Program-made: the position numbers and the translations under genes
NCBI GenBank assembly: GCA_031547305.1
Contig: JAVBSC010000075.1
Location: 1-35,457 of the forward strand
Length of the DNA: 35,457 nt
DNA from: JAVBSC01 sp031547305
Lineage (GTDB): Bacteria > Desulfobacterota > Desulfovibrionia > Desulfovibrionales > Desulfovibrionaceae
Direction: 5' to 3'
Notes under the pieces: generated by a model
The model's input: only the letters and a program-made list of their open reading frames with translations
Databases searched by the model: none
Told to the model about the DNA's origin: nothing
In this document: positions 24,461-32,467 of the stretch, piece by piece
How the letters are laid out: every line of letters begins with the position of its first letter
How positions within the stretch are numbered: position 1 is the first letter of the stretch

Positions 24461-24739
24461 CACCCGCCAGAGAGCGCGGTGCCCTGGACAAGCAATTAGC
24501 GGGGCACGCTCACTTTGCCAAAGGCTGATTCAAAGCGTTACCAGTCAGAACGAAGTGAACGCGGACAGTAAAAGGAGTCTGGGCCAGTGGGCCAGCGTGG
24601 TCCGGAGGCGGACTCCATGGTCATCTGGATCAAATTACGCTTGAGTTTTTCGCTTAACAACTGGCAAAGCCCTCTGCGAAAAGCTTATGGACGCTGCTAC
24701 GCCACGCTACGCCGCCAGAGCATTTTACCGGTCCAAAAA

Positions 24740-24770
24740 ATCTTAAAGTTAAGATGCTCTAAGATATAAC
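24740..24770 (+). promoter_or_regulatory. rnr promoter with overlapping palindrome
   Basis: TTAAAG (24743-24748) and TATAAC (24765-24770) are 16 bases apart, and the -10 ends six bases before the ATG. A perfect palindrome ATCTTAA-AG-TTAAGAT (24740-24755) covers the -35, so a repressor there would block polymerase. No ribosome site precedes the ATG. Confidence 0.5.
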
Positions 24771-24776
24771 GAAATT

Positions 24777-26927
24777 ATGAAAAAGAGTCGCCAAAAACAG
24801 GCCGCAAAGCGCGGCGGGCCCAGACGTACCGCCGGACGCGGGGAGACGGCCGGCCAGGCGGGCGGACGCTTATTGCGCGGGGTTCTCAGCCTGCAACATG
24901 GGGGCATGGGTTTTGCGCGGCCGGCACAGGGAGCGGATATTTACATCAGCCCGCATCATCTGGCCGGAGCCTGGCACGGAGACCGCGTGCTGGTGGAGCT
25001 TTTGCCCGCCCGGCACGGCAAAAAACCGGAAGGCCGCATCGCGGAAGTGCTGGAGCGCGGGGTTAAAAGTTTGCCGGTGCGCGCCATACGTCCAGCGGGC
25101 CACCGGCCGGATGGAGCGCCGGCCTGGATTTGCCGGGCGGTGGACCCGCGGTTGTCCGATTTGCTGCTGGCGGATTGCTCCGCCTTGAGCGTGGAGCAAC
25201 TGGCCGAGCTAAAAGAGGGGGATCTGATCCTGGCCCGGCCGGTGGCGGAAGAGGCCGATGATGGCGCCCGGCGCTGGCGGCTGTACGCGCAAAGCCTGCT
25301 GGGCCGGGAAGACAAGGCCGGGGTGCAGGAAGCCATGGTCAAGGCCAGCCACGGCATAGCCCAGGTTTTTCCCAAATCCGCGCTGGATGAAGCCGAACGC
25401 CTGGCTTTGAAAAACCCGCTGGATTGCTTGGCCAGGGAACCGGAGCGCCGGGACTTGCGGCATCTGAGTTTTGTGACCATTGACGGACGCCGGGCCAGAG
25501 ATTTTGACGACGCGATATTTGTGCGAAAAGAAGATGCCGGATTCCGCCTGTTCGTGGCTATAGCGGACGTCAGTCATTATGTGCGCCCCAAAAGCGCTCT
25601 GGATGCCGAAGCTCTGCGGCGCGGCAATTCCTACTACTTCCCCCAGTCCGTGGAGCCCATGCTGCCGGAAGCTTTGTCCAACGGCCTGTGCAGCTTAAAT
25701 CCCGGCCAGCCGCGCCTGGTACTGGCGGCGGAACTGCTTTTTGACCAGAATGGCAAAAATTCGCGGGCGGAGTTTTATGCGGGCCTGATCCAGAGCCAGG
25801 CCAGGTTGACTTACGGCCAAGTGCAGCGCGCTTTGTGGCTGGACAACGCAACGGAACGGAAAAACCTGGCCCCGGCGCTGCCCATGCTGCAAGAGGCCGA
25901 AGCTTTGGCCCGAATTCTTACTCTGGCGCAAGAGCGGCGCGGAGGACTGGACTTTGACCTGCCGGAGCCGGAATGGCTGTACAACGCGGAAGACAACGTC
26001 ATCGGCGTACGGCCAAGAGAAAGGCACTTCGGGCATCGAATGATCGAAGCCTTTATGGTGGCCGCCAACGAGGCCGTAGCCCGCTATCTGGGCAACTCCG
26101 GGCAAGGCTTTTTGTACCGCGCGCATCCGGGGCCGGCCCCGGAAAAACTGGAAAACCTGGCCGCCCTGCTGAGCGGCTTCGGGTTGTTGTCCGCCCTGCC
26201 GAATCCTTTGACCCCGTCCGCTTTGCAGAGTATCTTGAAAAGCGTGGCGGACGGACCAAAGGAATACCCGGTGCATCGCCTGGTGTTGCGCTCCATGATG
26301 CAGGCCGGCTATCAACTGGAAAAGTCCGGCCACTTCGGCCTGGCTTCCGCGGCATATTGCCACTTTACCTCGCCTATCCGGCGCTATGCGGACCTGACTG
26401 TGCACCGCGCCCTTAAAGCCGCCCTGGGGCTGCAAGGCGGGGTGAGCGCAAGCGGCCGCCGCCTGCGGGAAACGGCTGAATCCCTGAATCGCTCCGAACG
26501 CACGGCAGCCGAAGCGGAACGGGAAACCACCCGGCGCATGGGGGTTTTGCTGCTTTTGAACAAGCAAGGGGAACAATTGGCCGGCATTGTTGCCGGACTT
26601 TCGGAATTCGGCGTTTTTGTGGAGCTTGGCGATTACCTGGTGGAAGGCCTGCTGCGCCTGGAAAACCTGCCCGATGATTTTTATGTGTACGTCCCGGAGC
26701 GCCAGGAAATCCACGGCCGACGCACGGGACTAAGCTTCAGGCTCGGGCAGAGCCTGGATGTTACGATCAGCCAGGTCAGCCTGGCCAGACTGGAAATAGA
26801 TCTGCTGCTTGCCGGGAATAAGGCAAAACCCGCCCGGCGGACAACGGGGAACAACCGCGCCGGACAAATTAATAAAAAAGGCTTGAAACATGCATCTGGA
26901 CACGCAAAAAACAGACGAAAAACATAA
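24777..26927 (+). CDS. rnr: RNase R/RNase II-family 3'-5' exoribonuclease
   Basis: A 716-residue exoribonuclease, between RNase II (~640) and RNase R (~810) in size. A basic N-terminal tail (MKKSRQKQAAKRGG) leads into an OB/cold-shock domain (GGMGFARPAQGADIYISP, then AWHGDRVLVEL). The RNB catalytic domain starts near residue 220, with the metal-binding TIDGRRARDFDDAI and later HFTSPIRRYADLTVH. A C-terminal S1 domain (LAGIVAGLSEFGVFVELGDYLVEGLL) ends the fold. It should degrade structured RNA in mRNA turnover and rRNA quality control. Domain order favours RNase R. It lacks a visible ribosome site and may be leaderless. Its 3' end overlaps the next gene by 38 bases. Confidence 0.92.
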   Translation: MKKSRQKQAAKRGGPRRTAGRGETAGQAGGRLLRGVLSLQHGGMGFARPAQGADIYISPHHLAGAWHGDRVLVELLPARHGKKPEGRIAEVLERGVKSLPVRAIRPAGHRPDGAPAWICRAVDPRLSDLLLADCSALSVEQLAELKEGDLILARPVAEEADDGARRWRLYAQSLLGREDKAGVQEAMVKASHGIAQVFPKSALDEAERLALKNPLDCLAREPERRDLRHLSFVTIDGRRARDFDDAIFVRKEDAGFRLFVAIADVSHYVRPKSALDAEALRRGNSYYFPQSVEPMLPEALSNGLCSLNPGQPRLVLAAELLFDQNGKNSRAEFYAGLIQSQARLTYGQVQRALWLDNATERKNLAPALPMLQEAEALARILTLAQERRGGLDFDLPEPEWLYNAEDNVIGVRPRERHFGHRMIEAFMVAANEAVARYLGNSGQGFLYRAHPGPAPEKLENLAALLSGFGLLSALPNPLTPSALQSILKSVADGPKEYPVHRLVLRSMMQAGYQLEKSGHFGLASAAYCHFTSPIRRYADLTVHRALKAALGLQGGVSASGRRLRETAESLNRSERTAAEAERETTRRMGVLLLLNKQGEQLAGIVAGLSEFGVFVELGDYLVEGLLRLENLPDDFYVYVPERQEIHGRRTGLSFRLGQSLDVTISQVSLARLEIDLLLAGNKAKPARRTTGNNRAGQINKKGLKHASGHAKNRRKT

Positions 26928-27843
26928 ACAATCGGACGATCATCAGCACGGCCATGCCCACCATGCGCATGACCATGAACATGCGCGGCACGAACATAAT
27001 CACGAACACACCCATGAAGCCGGCCACCATTGCAATCAGCAACAGCACAACAGCAACCGCTGCTGCCATAACCCAGCACCCCTGAGCGGAAGGATCCTGG
27101 TGCTCAGGCCCCAGAGCGGGATTTCCGGAGACATGTTCCTGGCCGGTCTGGCCTTCCTGTGCGGCGCCGGCCAGACGGAGCTGGATCAACTCTGCGCGGA
27201 TCTGGGGCTTACGGAGCTCAAGGGGGCCGCGCAACTGGCGGAGAAATCCGTCAACCAGATCTTGGGCCTGCATTGCCGCGTAACCCTGCCGCATGAGCAC
27301 GCCCATCGCTCTCTGGCGGATATTCTGCGCATAATTGCGGACAGCCCCCTGGCGGCCAAGGAACCCAGGGCAGCGGAACTTGCCAGTAAAACCTTTGAGC
27401 TGCTGGCCCAGGCGGAAGGCGCTGTGCACGGCAAGCCGGCGGCCGAGGTGACTTTTCATGAAGTCGGCGCCCTGGACAGCATCCTGGACATCTGCCTGGC
27501 CTGCGCCCTGTTCAGCCGCCTGGCCCCGGACCACTTTATCTGCGGCCCTCTGCCGCTTTGCGACGGGCAAATCTCCTGCGCCCACGGCCTAATACCAAGC
27601 CCGGCCCCGGCGGTGCTCCGGCTCCTTGAAGGCTGCGCCGTGCGCGGCCTGGACTGCCGGGGGGAACTGGTCACCCCCACCGGCCTGGCCCTGCTCAAAG
27701 CCTTTGGTGCCACCTTCGGCCCATGGCCGCAAATTGTCGTCAGCCGGCAAACCCTGGTCTACGGCAACAAGGAATTCCCCAATATCCCCAACGGCGCTAT
27801 TTTCGCGCTTGGGGAAGGGGGCGGGCACAACCGGTTTTTATGA
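26890..27843 (+). CDS. LarC1-like nickel-insertion protein with His-rich N-terminus
   Basis: A 317-residue protein with two parts. Residues ~18-60 are extremely rich in His (HQHGHAHHAHDHEHARHEH and onward, then CCH), a probable Ni/Zn/Co-binding tail. The rest is a LarC N-terminal domain: GISGDMFLAGLAFL, EHAHRSLADILRIIADS, EVTFHEVGALDSILDI, HGLIPSPAPAVLRLLEG and GELVTPTGLALLKAFG. LarC cyclometallates nickel into the pincer cofactor of lactate racemase, and the full protein needs LarC2, which binds CTP. No LarC2 follows here in any frame; the next gene starts within the stop. larA, larB and larE are not in the window, so the role is open. It overlaps rnr by 38 bases. Confidence 0.82.
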   Translation: MHLDTQKTDEKHKQSDDHQHGHAHHAHDHEHARHEHNHEHTHEAGHHCNQQQHNSNRCCHNPAPLSGRILVLRPQSGISGDMFLAGLAFLCGAGQTELDQLCADLGLTELKGAAQLAEKSVNQILGLHCRVTLPHEHAHRSLADILRIIADSPLAAKEPRAAELASKTFELLAQAEGAVHGKPAAEVTFHEVGALDSILDICLACALFSRLAPDHFICGPLPLCDGQISCAHGLIPSPAPAVLRLLEGCAVRGLDCRGELVTPTGLALLKAFGATFGPWPQIVVSRQTLVYGNKEFPNIPNGAIFALGEGGGHNRFL

Positions 27844-28613
27844 GCAGAGAAAAATATAACTACGCGCAGGAGCAATGCATCCGGAGCGCCGGCAAATTAA
27901 TGCAGAGCACCGGCATGCTGCGCCCTGGGGCCAGAGTGGGCGTGGCGGTGTCCGGCGGGGCGGACAGCTGGGCTTTGATCAAGGTGCTCAAAATTCGCCG
28001 GGGCATTGTGCCTTTCCCTGTGGAGCTGATGGCTCTGCATCTGAATCCCGGCTTTGATCCGCAGGGGCATGCGCCTTTAGCCGAATGGCTGCGGGAGCAG
28101 GGCATCGCCGCCCACCTGGAACTCACGGATTACGGCCCGCGCGCCCATTCCGGGGAAAACCGCAAAAACGCGCCCTGCTATTTCTGCGCCATGCTCAGGC
28201 GCAAACGCCTGTTCGAATTGTGCCGGCAATACGGCCTGACCCATCTGGCCTTCGGACACACGGCCGAGGATCTGGTCAGCACTTTTTTTATGAACCTGTG
28301 CCAGACCGGCCGGGTGGATGGCCTTAACATGAAAGAAGCTTTTTTTAACGGACGGCTCACAGTCATTCGCCCCCTGATGCTGGTGGAAAAACCGGTCATC
28401 CTCAGAGCCGTGGCCAAATGGGCTCTGCCGGTACGGGCAAACCCCTGCCCTTCGGCCGGGCATACGCGGCGCACCGGCATTTTGGAGGAACTGGACGCAT
28501 TTTGTGGAACACGAAAATGGATGCGCAAAAATATTTCCAACGGACTGATCCGCTGGCAGCACGCTCAACATGCGCCGGATGAAAAAAAGACTAGTTCATC
28601 GGTAACCCGCTGA
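27840..28613 (+). CDS. TtcA-like PP-loop ATPase with three-Cys cluster site
   Basis: A 257-residue PP-loop protein of the TtcA type. SGGADS at residues 38-43 is the ATP pyrophosphatase loop. CYFC (Cys113, Cys116) and Cys203 (NPCP) match the three cysteines that hold the [4Fe-4S] cluster in TtcA. FGHTAEDLVSTFFMNLCQTG and VIRPLMLVEKPVI complete the family pattern. TtcA thiolates C32 of tRNA; the third sulfur-transfer relative, LarE, is also a PP-loop enzyme. Its ATG overlaps the stop of the LarC1-like gene by four bases, so the two are made together. The coupling argues for a job in metal-cofactor sulfur chemistry, but tRNA thiolation remains possible. Confidence 0.85.
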   Translation: MSREKYNYAQEQCIRSAGKLMQSTGMLRPGARVGVAVSGGADSWALIKVLKIRRGIVPFPVELMALHLNPGFDPQGHAPLAEWLREQGIAAHLELTDYGPRAHSGENRKNAPCYFCAMLRRKRLFELCRQYGLTHLAFGHTAEDLVSTFFMNLCQTGRVDGLNMKEAFFNGRLTVIRPLMLVEKPVILRAVAKWALPVRANPCPSAGHTRRTGILEELDAFCGTRKWMRKNISNGLIRWQHAQHAPDEKKTSSSVTR

Positions 28614-28963
28614 TAGTCAAAACAAATCCAGAAAAAACGCTTCTTGACAGCGGGCATAACTATAATTTATATATGCTTGTAAAGAAAATCACAACCTGGA
28701 TCGCCGCGTTGCCTCCTACTCGCGCCGCTTCAGGTGTTTTCATCTTTTCCGGCGACATGGCGTCTGGCGAGTGAAAATGATAACTGACTCCGCCGGAAAA
28801 GACCCTCGGGACCGCCCGAACCCATTCGCTTCAATTTACTCCAGCGCCGCGCTGCCGGGCAATTTCCATCCGGAATAGTCATTTGGCGGCGAGCCAGGCT
28901 TGCCGCGACTACTGGAATGTCCGCGGCTTCGCAAAGCTCAGGCCCATTAAAAAGGACCAGCTT
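28614..28963. other. Promoter and long leader of the M23 peptidase gene
   Basis: There is no gene here. After the promoter, the ~280-base leader carries an 11-base perfect inverted repeat (28744-28754 with 28791-28801). The leader matches no riboswitch class I can recall. Confidence 0.5.
28644..28673 (+). promoter_or_regulatory. Strong promoter of the M23 peptidase gene
   Basis: A perfect TTGACA (28644-28649) is followed after 18 bases by TATATA (28668-28673). Transcription should start near 28680, giving an unusually long leader. Confidence 0.65.
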
Positions 28964-29866
28964 ATGCTTTTCAAAAAATACCAGGTAATGATTTTTAAAG
29001 AGCGGGAAGGCCACGTCGGCGGGCTCAAGCTGCGCGGCTGGTTCGGCGCCGTGCTTGTGCTGGTGCTTTTGGGCCTTACCGCGAGCACGACCTATTTATG
29101 GACCTTTTATGACAAGTCCCGCCTGCTGACCAGCCAGATCCGCGAAGCGGAAAAAACCATTCAAGAGCAGAACAGCCAGATCGTAAGCATGGCCGGAAAA
29201 TTGCAAAGCTTGCGGGAAGACATAACCAGGATCCAGCAGTTTGACTCTAAGCTCCGGGTCATGATGAACCTGGACAAAGACCCTACCGATATCGGAACAA
29301 ATGCCGGCGGACCGGCCGCCCCAGGCTTGTCCCAGCCTCTGCCCCTATACAGGCAGGAGCTTTTGTCCCGCCGTGTGCATAGCCTGCTGGATCAGTTGAG
29401 CGCGGATTCGCGCCTGGAAGAGCTGCAACAGCAAAACCTTCTGCATATTTTGCGGGAAAACCGGGATTTCCTGGCTTCCACTCCTTCCATCTGGCCAGCG
29501 GAAGGCTTTTTGTCCTCCACTTTTGGCGGACGCTCCTCGCCTTTTGGCGGCGGCGGCGAACTCCATAAAGGCCTGGACATCGCCAACCGGCCCGGCACTC
29601 CGGTACGAGCCCCGGCCAAGGGCACGGTAATTTTCGCCGGCTGGGACGGCGCTTACGGCAACAGCATCATCATCAACCACGGTAATAACATAACCACCCG
29701 CTACGCCCACATGAACAGCCTGCTGGTCAAAGAAAAACAAAACGTGAACCGTGGCGACGTCATCGGCTCAATCGGCAATACCGGGCGCAGCACCGGCCCC
29801 CATCTGCATTATGAAGTGCGCGTCGGCGGCGTGGCCGTGAACCCGTTACGATATATTTTGAACTGA
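28964..29866 (+). CDS. Membrane-anchored M23-family peptidoglycan endopeptidase
   Basis: A 300-residue envelope protein. A basic N-terminus and one transmembrane helix (~27-46) anchor it in the inner membrane. A coiled coil (~52-90, with repeated Gln/Ile/Leu) follows, then a linker. The C-terminal LytM/M23 domain (~198-300) carries the complete zinc and catalytic set: His201 and Asp205 (HKGLD), His249 (YAHM), and His280/His282 (HLHYEVR). An active metallopeptidase cutting peptidoglycan crosslinks is therefore predicted, unlike degenerate EnvC/NlpD types. ATG 28964 follows AAAAAGGA. The frame is open to 28883 but that extension lacks a ribosome site. A terminator follows. Confidence 0.9.
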   Translation: MLFKKYQVMIFKEREGHVGGLKLRGWFGAVLVLVLLGLTASTTYLWTFYDKSRLLTSQIREAEKTIQEQNSQIVSMAGKLQSLREDITRIQQFDSKLRVMMNLDKDPTDIGTNAGGPAAPGLSQPLPLYRQELLSRRVHSLLDQLSADSRLEELQQQNLLHILRENRDFLASTPSIWPAEGFLSSTFGGRSSPFGGGGELHKGLDIANRPGTPVRAPAKGTVIFAGWDGAYGNSIIINHGNNITTRYAHMNSLLVKEKQNVNRGDVIGSIGNTGRSTGPHLHYEVRVGGVAVNPLRYILN

Positions 29867-29903
29867 GCATTTCCCGCAACCAGCTTGCGCCGGAGCTAAA
29901 TGC

Positions 29904-29947
29904 AGCCGCGCCATCCAGCGGAACGGAATGGCGCGCTGATAATTTTT
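29904..29947 (+). terminator. Terminator of the M23 peptidase gene
   Basis: Arms 29904-29914 and 29928-29937 pair with a single bulged C around a 13-base loop. Five Ts follow at 29943-29947. It lies in the 105-base gap between convergent genes. Confidence 0.75.
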
Positions 29948-29971
29948 GCGGCATGGGCGGCGCCACTTCGC

Positions 29972-31582
29972 TCAGATTCTGGACAACAAAGCCAGCAGTT
30001 GCGAATTGATTTCCAGAGTCTGGTCGCGCAATTCGATCTGGTCGGACCAGGGCTGCTTCTGAAGGTCGCCCAAGCGGCCACGCAGGGCGGCCACTTTGGC
30101 TTCGGTATCCTGAAGCAGCATTTCCCAGTTGACTTTGGGAGCGGCCTTTTTCAAATCCGTCTGAACCAGGGGCGCATGGCCTGGGGCTAAAATGACTTCC
30201 TCCAGGTAGCCGGGGATGTTCACTTCCAGGCTGAAGCGTTGCCGGAGCAGGCCGGCCAGAGTGGCCTGGGCTTTTTCCTCGCCGTGCACCAGCATGATCT
30301 TCATGTGCGGGTGGGCAAAACCGCCCACCCAGTCCAAAATTTGTTTTTGCCCGGCGTGGCCGGAAAATCCGCCGATAGTCCAAATTTTGGCCTTAATGGC
30401 CAATTCCTCGTTAAACAGGCGCAGAGTTTTCGCGCCGTCCACTATTTTGCGGCCCGGCGTGCCAACACCCTGATAACCCACAAACACTATGCTGGCGCCG
30501 GGCTTCCAGATGTTGTGGCGCAAGTGATGCTTGATGCGGCCGGCGTTGCACATGCCGCTGGCCGCAATAACGATTGCGGAGCCCGGCAGTTCGTTAATGG
30601 CCTGCGAGTCCCTTGTATCCAGGGTATAGCGCAGATTGGGCAGGGAAAGCGGATCTTCGCCCTCGGCCATGAGCTTGCGCATGTCCTCGTCATAGCATTC
30701 CGGGTGGCGGCGGAAAATTTCCGTGGCCCGGATAGCCAGAGGGCTGTCCACAAAAACCGGGATGTCCGGCAACTTGCCGGCGCGATGCAGCAAGTGCAGG
30801 GTGTAGATAACTTCCTGGGTGCGTTCCACGGCAAAGGCGGGGATGATGATTTTGCCCCGGTTCTTTAACGCATAGTTGATAGCGGACACTAATTCGTCCA
30901 TACTGGATTCCGGATCCTTGTGGTCGCGATCTCCGTAGGTGGATTCCATAAACAGGTAGTCCGCCTTGACCGTTGGTGTGGATGGATCATTGACGATCAG
31001 GGAATTGGACCTGCCGAGGTCACCGGAAAACAACAGCGTGGTGGGGCGTTCCGCCTCCGTGACGATAATTTCCAGAAAGGCCGCCCCCAGAATGTGCCCG
31101 GCGTCGCGGTAGGTCACCCGGATGCCTGGGGCCGGCTCAAAAGGCGTGTTGTAGTCCACAGACCGCAACAGCGAGCTTGCGGCAACCGCGTCCTTCTGGG
31201 TGTATAAAGGCTCCTCCGCGCTTTCCGCGCCCCGGCGCTGGTGCCTGCGCGAAGCCCACTCCGCCTCCATTTCCTGAATATGGGCGCTGTCCAGGAGCAT
31301 AATGTCCAGAAGATCCTTGGTCGGGGCCGTGCAATAAATCGGCCCTTTATAGCCTTCCCTGGCCAGCTTTGGCAAAAGCCCGCTATGATCTATGTGCGCA
31401 TGGGTTACCAGCACAAAATCCAGAGAATCCACCCCGTAGGGGGAAATATCCCGGTTCCTCTTTTCCACCTCGGAATTGCCCTGGTGCATGCCGCAGTCCA
31501 CGGCAAACCGCTTGCTGTTGGCGCTGATCACATAGCAGGAGCCGGTGACGGTCTGAGCGGCCCCCAGAAATTGAACTTGCAT
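29972..31582 (-). CDS. MBL-fold beta-CASP ribonuclease (CPSF73/RNase J-like)
   Basis: A 536-residue metallo-beta-lactamase-fold hydrolase. Zinc motifs are HAHIDHSG near residue 61, AGHILGA and FSGDLG. The beta-CASP part has IIPAFAVERTQEVIY, VIAASGMCNAGRIKHHL and GFSGHAGQ, followed by MLVHGEEKA. Proteins of this bacterial type resemble the CPSF73 endonuclease subunit and are predicted RNA-processing nucleases. The last ~75 residues form a charged helical tail (LLQDTEAKVAALRGRLGDLQ) that is extra to the core and may aid dimerisation. AAGGAG precedes the ATG at 31582. It lies 39 bases after a ferredoxin-nitroreductase gene on the same strand. Confidence 0.93.
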   Translation of the reverse strand: MQVQFLGAAQTVTGSCYVISANSKRFAVDCGMHQGNSEVEKRNRDISPYGVDSLDFVLVTHAHIDHSGLLPKLAREGYKGPIYCTAPTKDLLDIMLLDSAHIQEMEAEWASRRHQRRGAESAEEPLYTQKDAVAASSLLRSVDYNTPFEPAPGIRVTYRDAGHILGAAFLEIIVTEAERPTTLLFSGDLGRSNSLIVNDPSTPTVKADYLFMESTYGDRDHKDPESSMDELVSAINYALKNRGKIIIPAFAVERTQEVIYTLHLLHRAGKLPDIPVFVDSPLAIRATEIFRRHPECYDEDMRKLMAEGEDPLSLPNLRYTLDTRDSQAINELPGSAIVIAASGMCNAGRIKHHLRHNIWKPGASIVFVGYQGVGTPGRKIVDGAKTLRLFNEELAIKAKIWTIGGFSGHAGQKQILDWVGGFAHPHMKIMLVHGEEKAQATLAGLLRQRFSLEVNIPGYLEEVILAPGHAPLVQTDLKKAAPKVNWEMLLQDTEAKVAALRGRLGDLQKQPWSDQIELRDQTLEINSQLLALLSRI

Positions 31583-31621
31583 ATTCGCTCCTTATAGTAA
31601 ACCCAGGGGATCCACCCCAAA

Positions 31622-32443
31622 TTAAATCCAATCCACCGGCGCTTTGGCGCGCTGTGGGATGAAGGAGGGCTTGAGGGCCGGCCGGCCAAGCATCAGGGCG
31701 CCGCCAAGCAAATCATTGTCCTTGAGGCCACTTGCCTGGCGCAGGGCCGGGCTGTTTTCAATCCCGCTCATAAAGTAGCCGGCCCAACAGGTTCCCAGGC
31801 CGTGCCCGTGGGCCAGAAGCTCCAGAGTGGTCCCGGCAATGGCCGCGTCCAGAAAACCCCAGCGCGGCACGGCGCTGACCGCCAGAACCAGGTGCGGCGC
31901 GCTTCGGAAAAAAACGTCGTCGCCCTTGCGCCAATGCTTGGCCAAAGATTCCGCCTTCAAAGCCGCGGCTAGTCGCGGGGAAGCGCTTTCCAGACTTTCC
32001 ATCCAGTCCGCCAGCAAATCGCCAAGTTCCAGAAGCTTTGCGCGTTCATAAATCACCACCCAGCGCACGCCGCGATTGTTGCTGGCCGTGGGCGCGTAAC
32101 AGGCGGTCTGGATCAGGGCCTCCAGCTCTTCCCTGGGCACAGGCGCTTCTTTGTAGACGCGGATGGAACGCCGGCTTTTTACCAGCAAATCCAGAGAATG
32201 CGGAGCCGGCAGGTCTTTGCGGATGAGTTTTTCCGCATGGCCGTGAACGGCGAGTTTATCCACCGCGCAGGCCCCGTGCGGGCAAAAAGCCACGCACTGC
32301 CCGCAGGCCAGACAGCGTTTGCCAAAGCCTTTGCGTTCCTCGGGTAATTCCCCTTCGGACCAGGAAATGACGTGCACCGGGCAGACCCGGGCGCAAATGC
32401 CGTCCCGGCGGCATATTTGGGCGTCAACTTGAAAAACCGACAT
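31622..32443 (-). CDS. Nitroreductase with N-terminal two-cluster ferredoxin domain
   Basis: A 273-residue fusion. Residues 1-60 are a 2[4Fe-4S]-type ferredoxin. One site is canonical (Cys44, Cys47, Cys50, Cys54). The other reads C-x2-D-x2-C-x3-CP (Cys11, Asp14, Cys17, Cys21), with Asp in place of the second Cys; such sites in other ferredoxins hold a labile or 3Fe cluster. Residues ~80-273 are the FMN nitroreductase fold: KSRRSIRVYKEAPVP, ACYAPTASNNRGVRW and AHGHGLGTCWAGYF. It should pass electrons from the clusters to FMN and reduce an unknown substrate. GGAGGAG gives a strong ribosome site. It follows the peptidase-like gene by 24 bases. Confidence 0.92.
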   Translation of the reverse strand: MSVFQVDAQICRRDGICARVCPVHVISWSEGELPEERKGFGKRCLACGQCVAFCPHGACAVDKLAVHGHAEKLIRKDLPAPHSLDLLVKSRRSIRVYKEAPVPREELEALIQTACYAPTASNNRGVRWVVIYERAKLLELGDLLADWMESLESASPRLAAALKAESLAKHWRKGDDVFFRSAPHLVLAVSAVPRWGFLDAAIAGTTLELLAHGHGLGTCWAGYFMSGIENSPALRQASGLKDNDLLGGALMLGRPALKPSFIPQRAKAPVDWI

Positions 32444-32467
32444 AAAAACTCCTCCGCTTGAAAATAC

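Larger units (their letters stand above)
24414..24776. other. Long spacer between coaD and rnr
   Basis: There is no gene here. It begins with a GC-rich hairpin (24431-24460) and a weaker hairpin with CCAG and CTGG ends (24467-24487). From 24510 a block TCACTTTG, then GTGA, GCGG, CAG and AAAAGGAG resembles the spacer before the NFACT gene. The right end carries a palindrome (24740-24755) and a promoter. Confidence 0.45.

Noticed and set aside
28680..28963. Known riboswitch in the M23 leader
   Set aside because: I compared it with the cyclic-di-GMP and cobalamin patterns as I remember them and found no conserved core; only the inverted repeat is supported.
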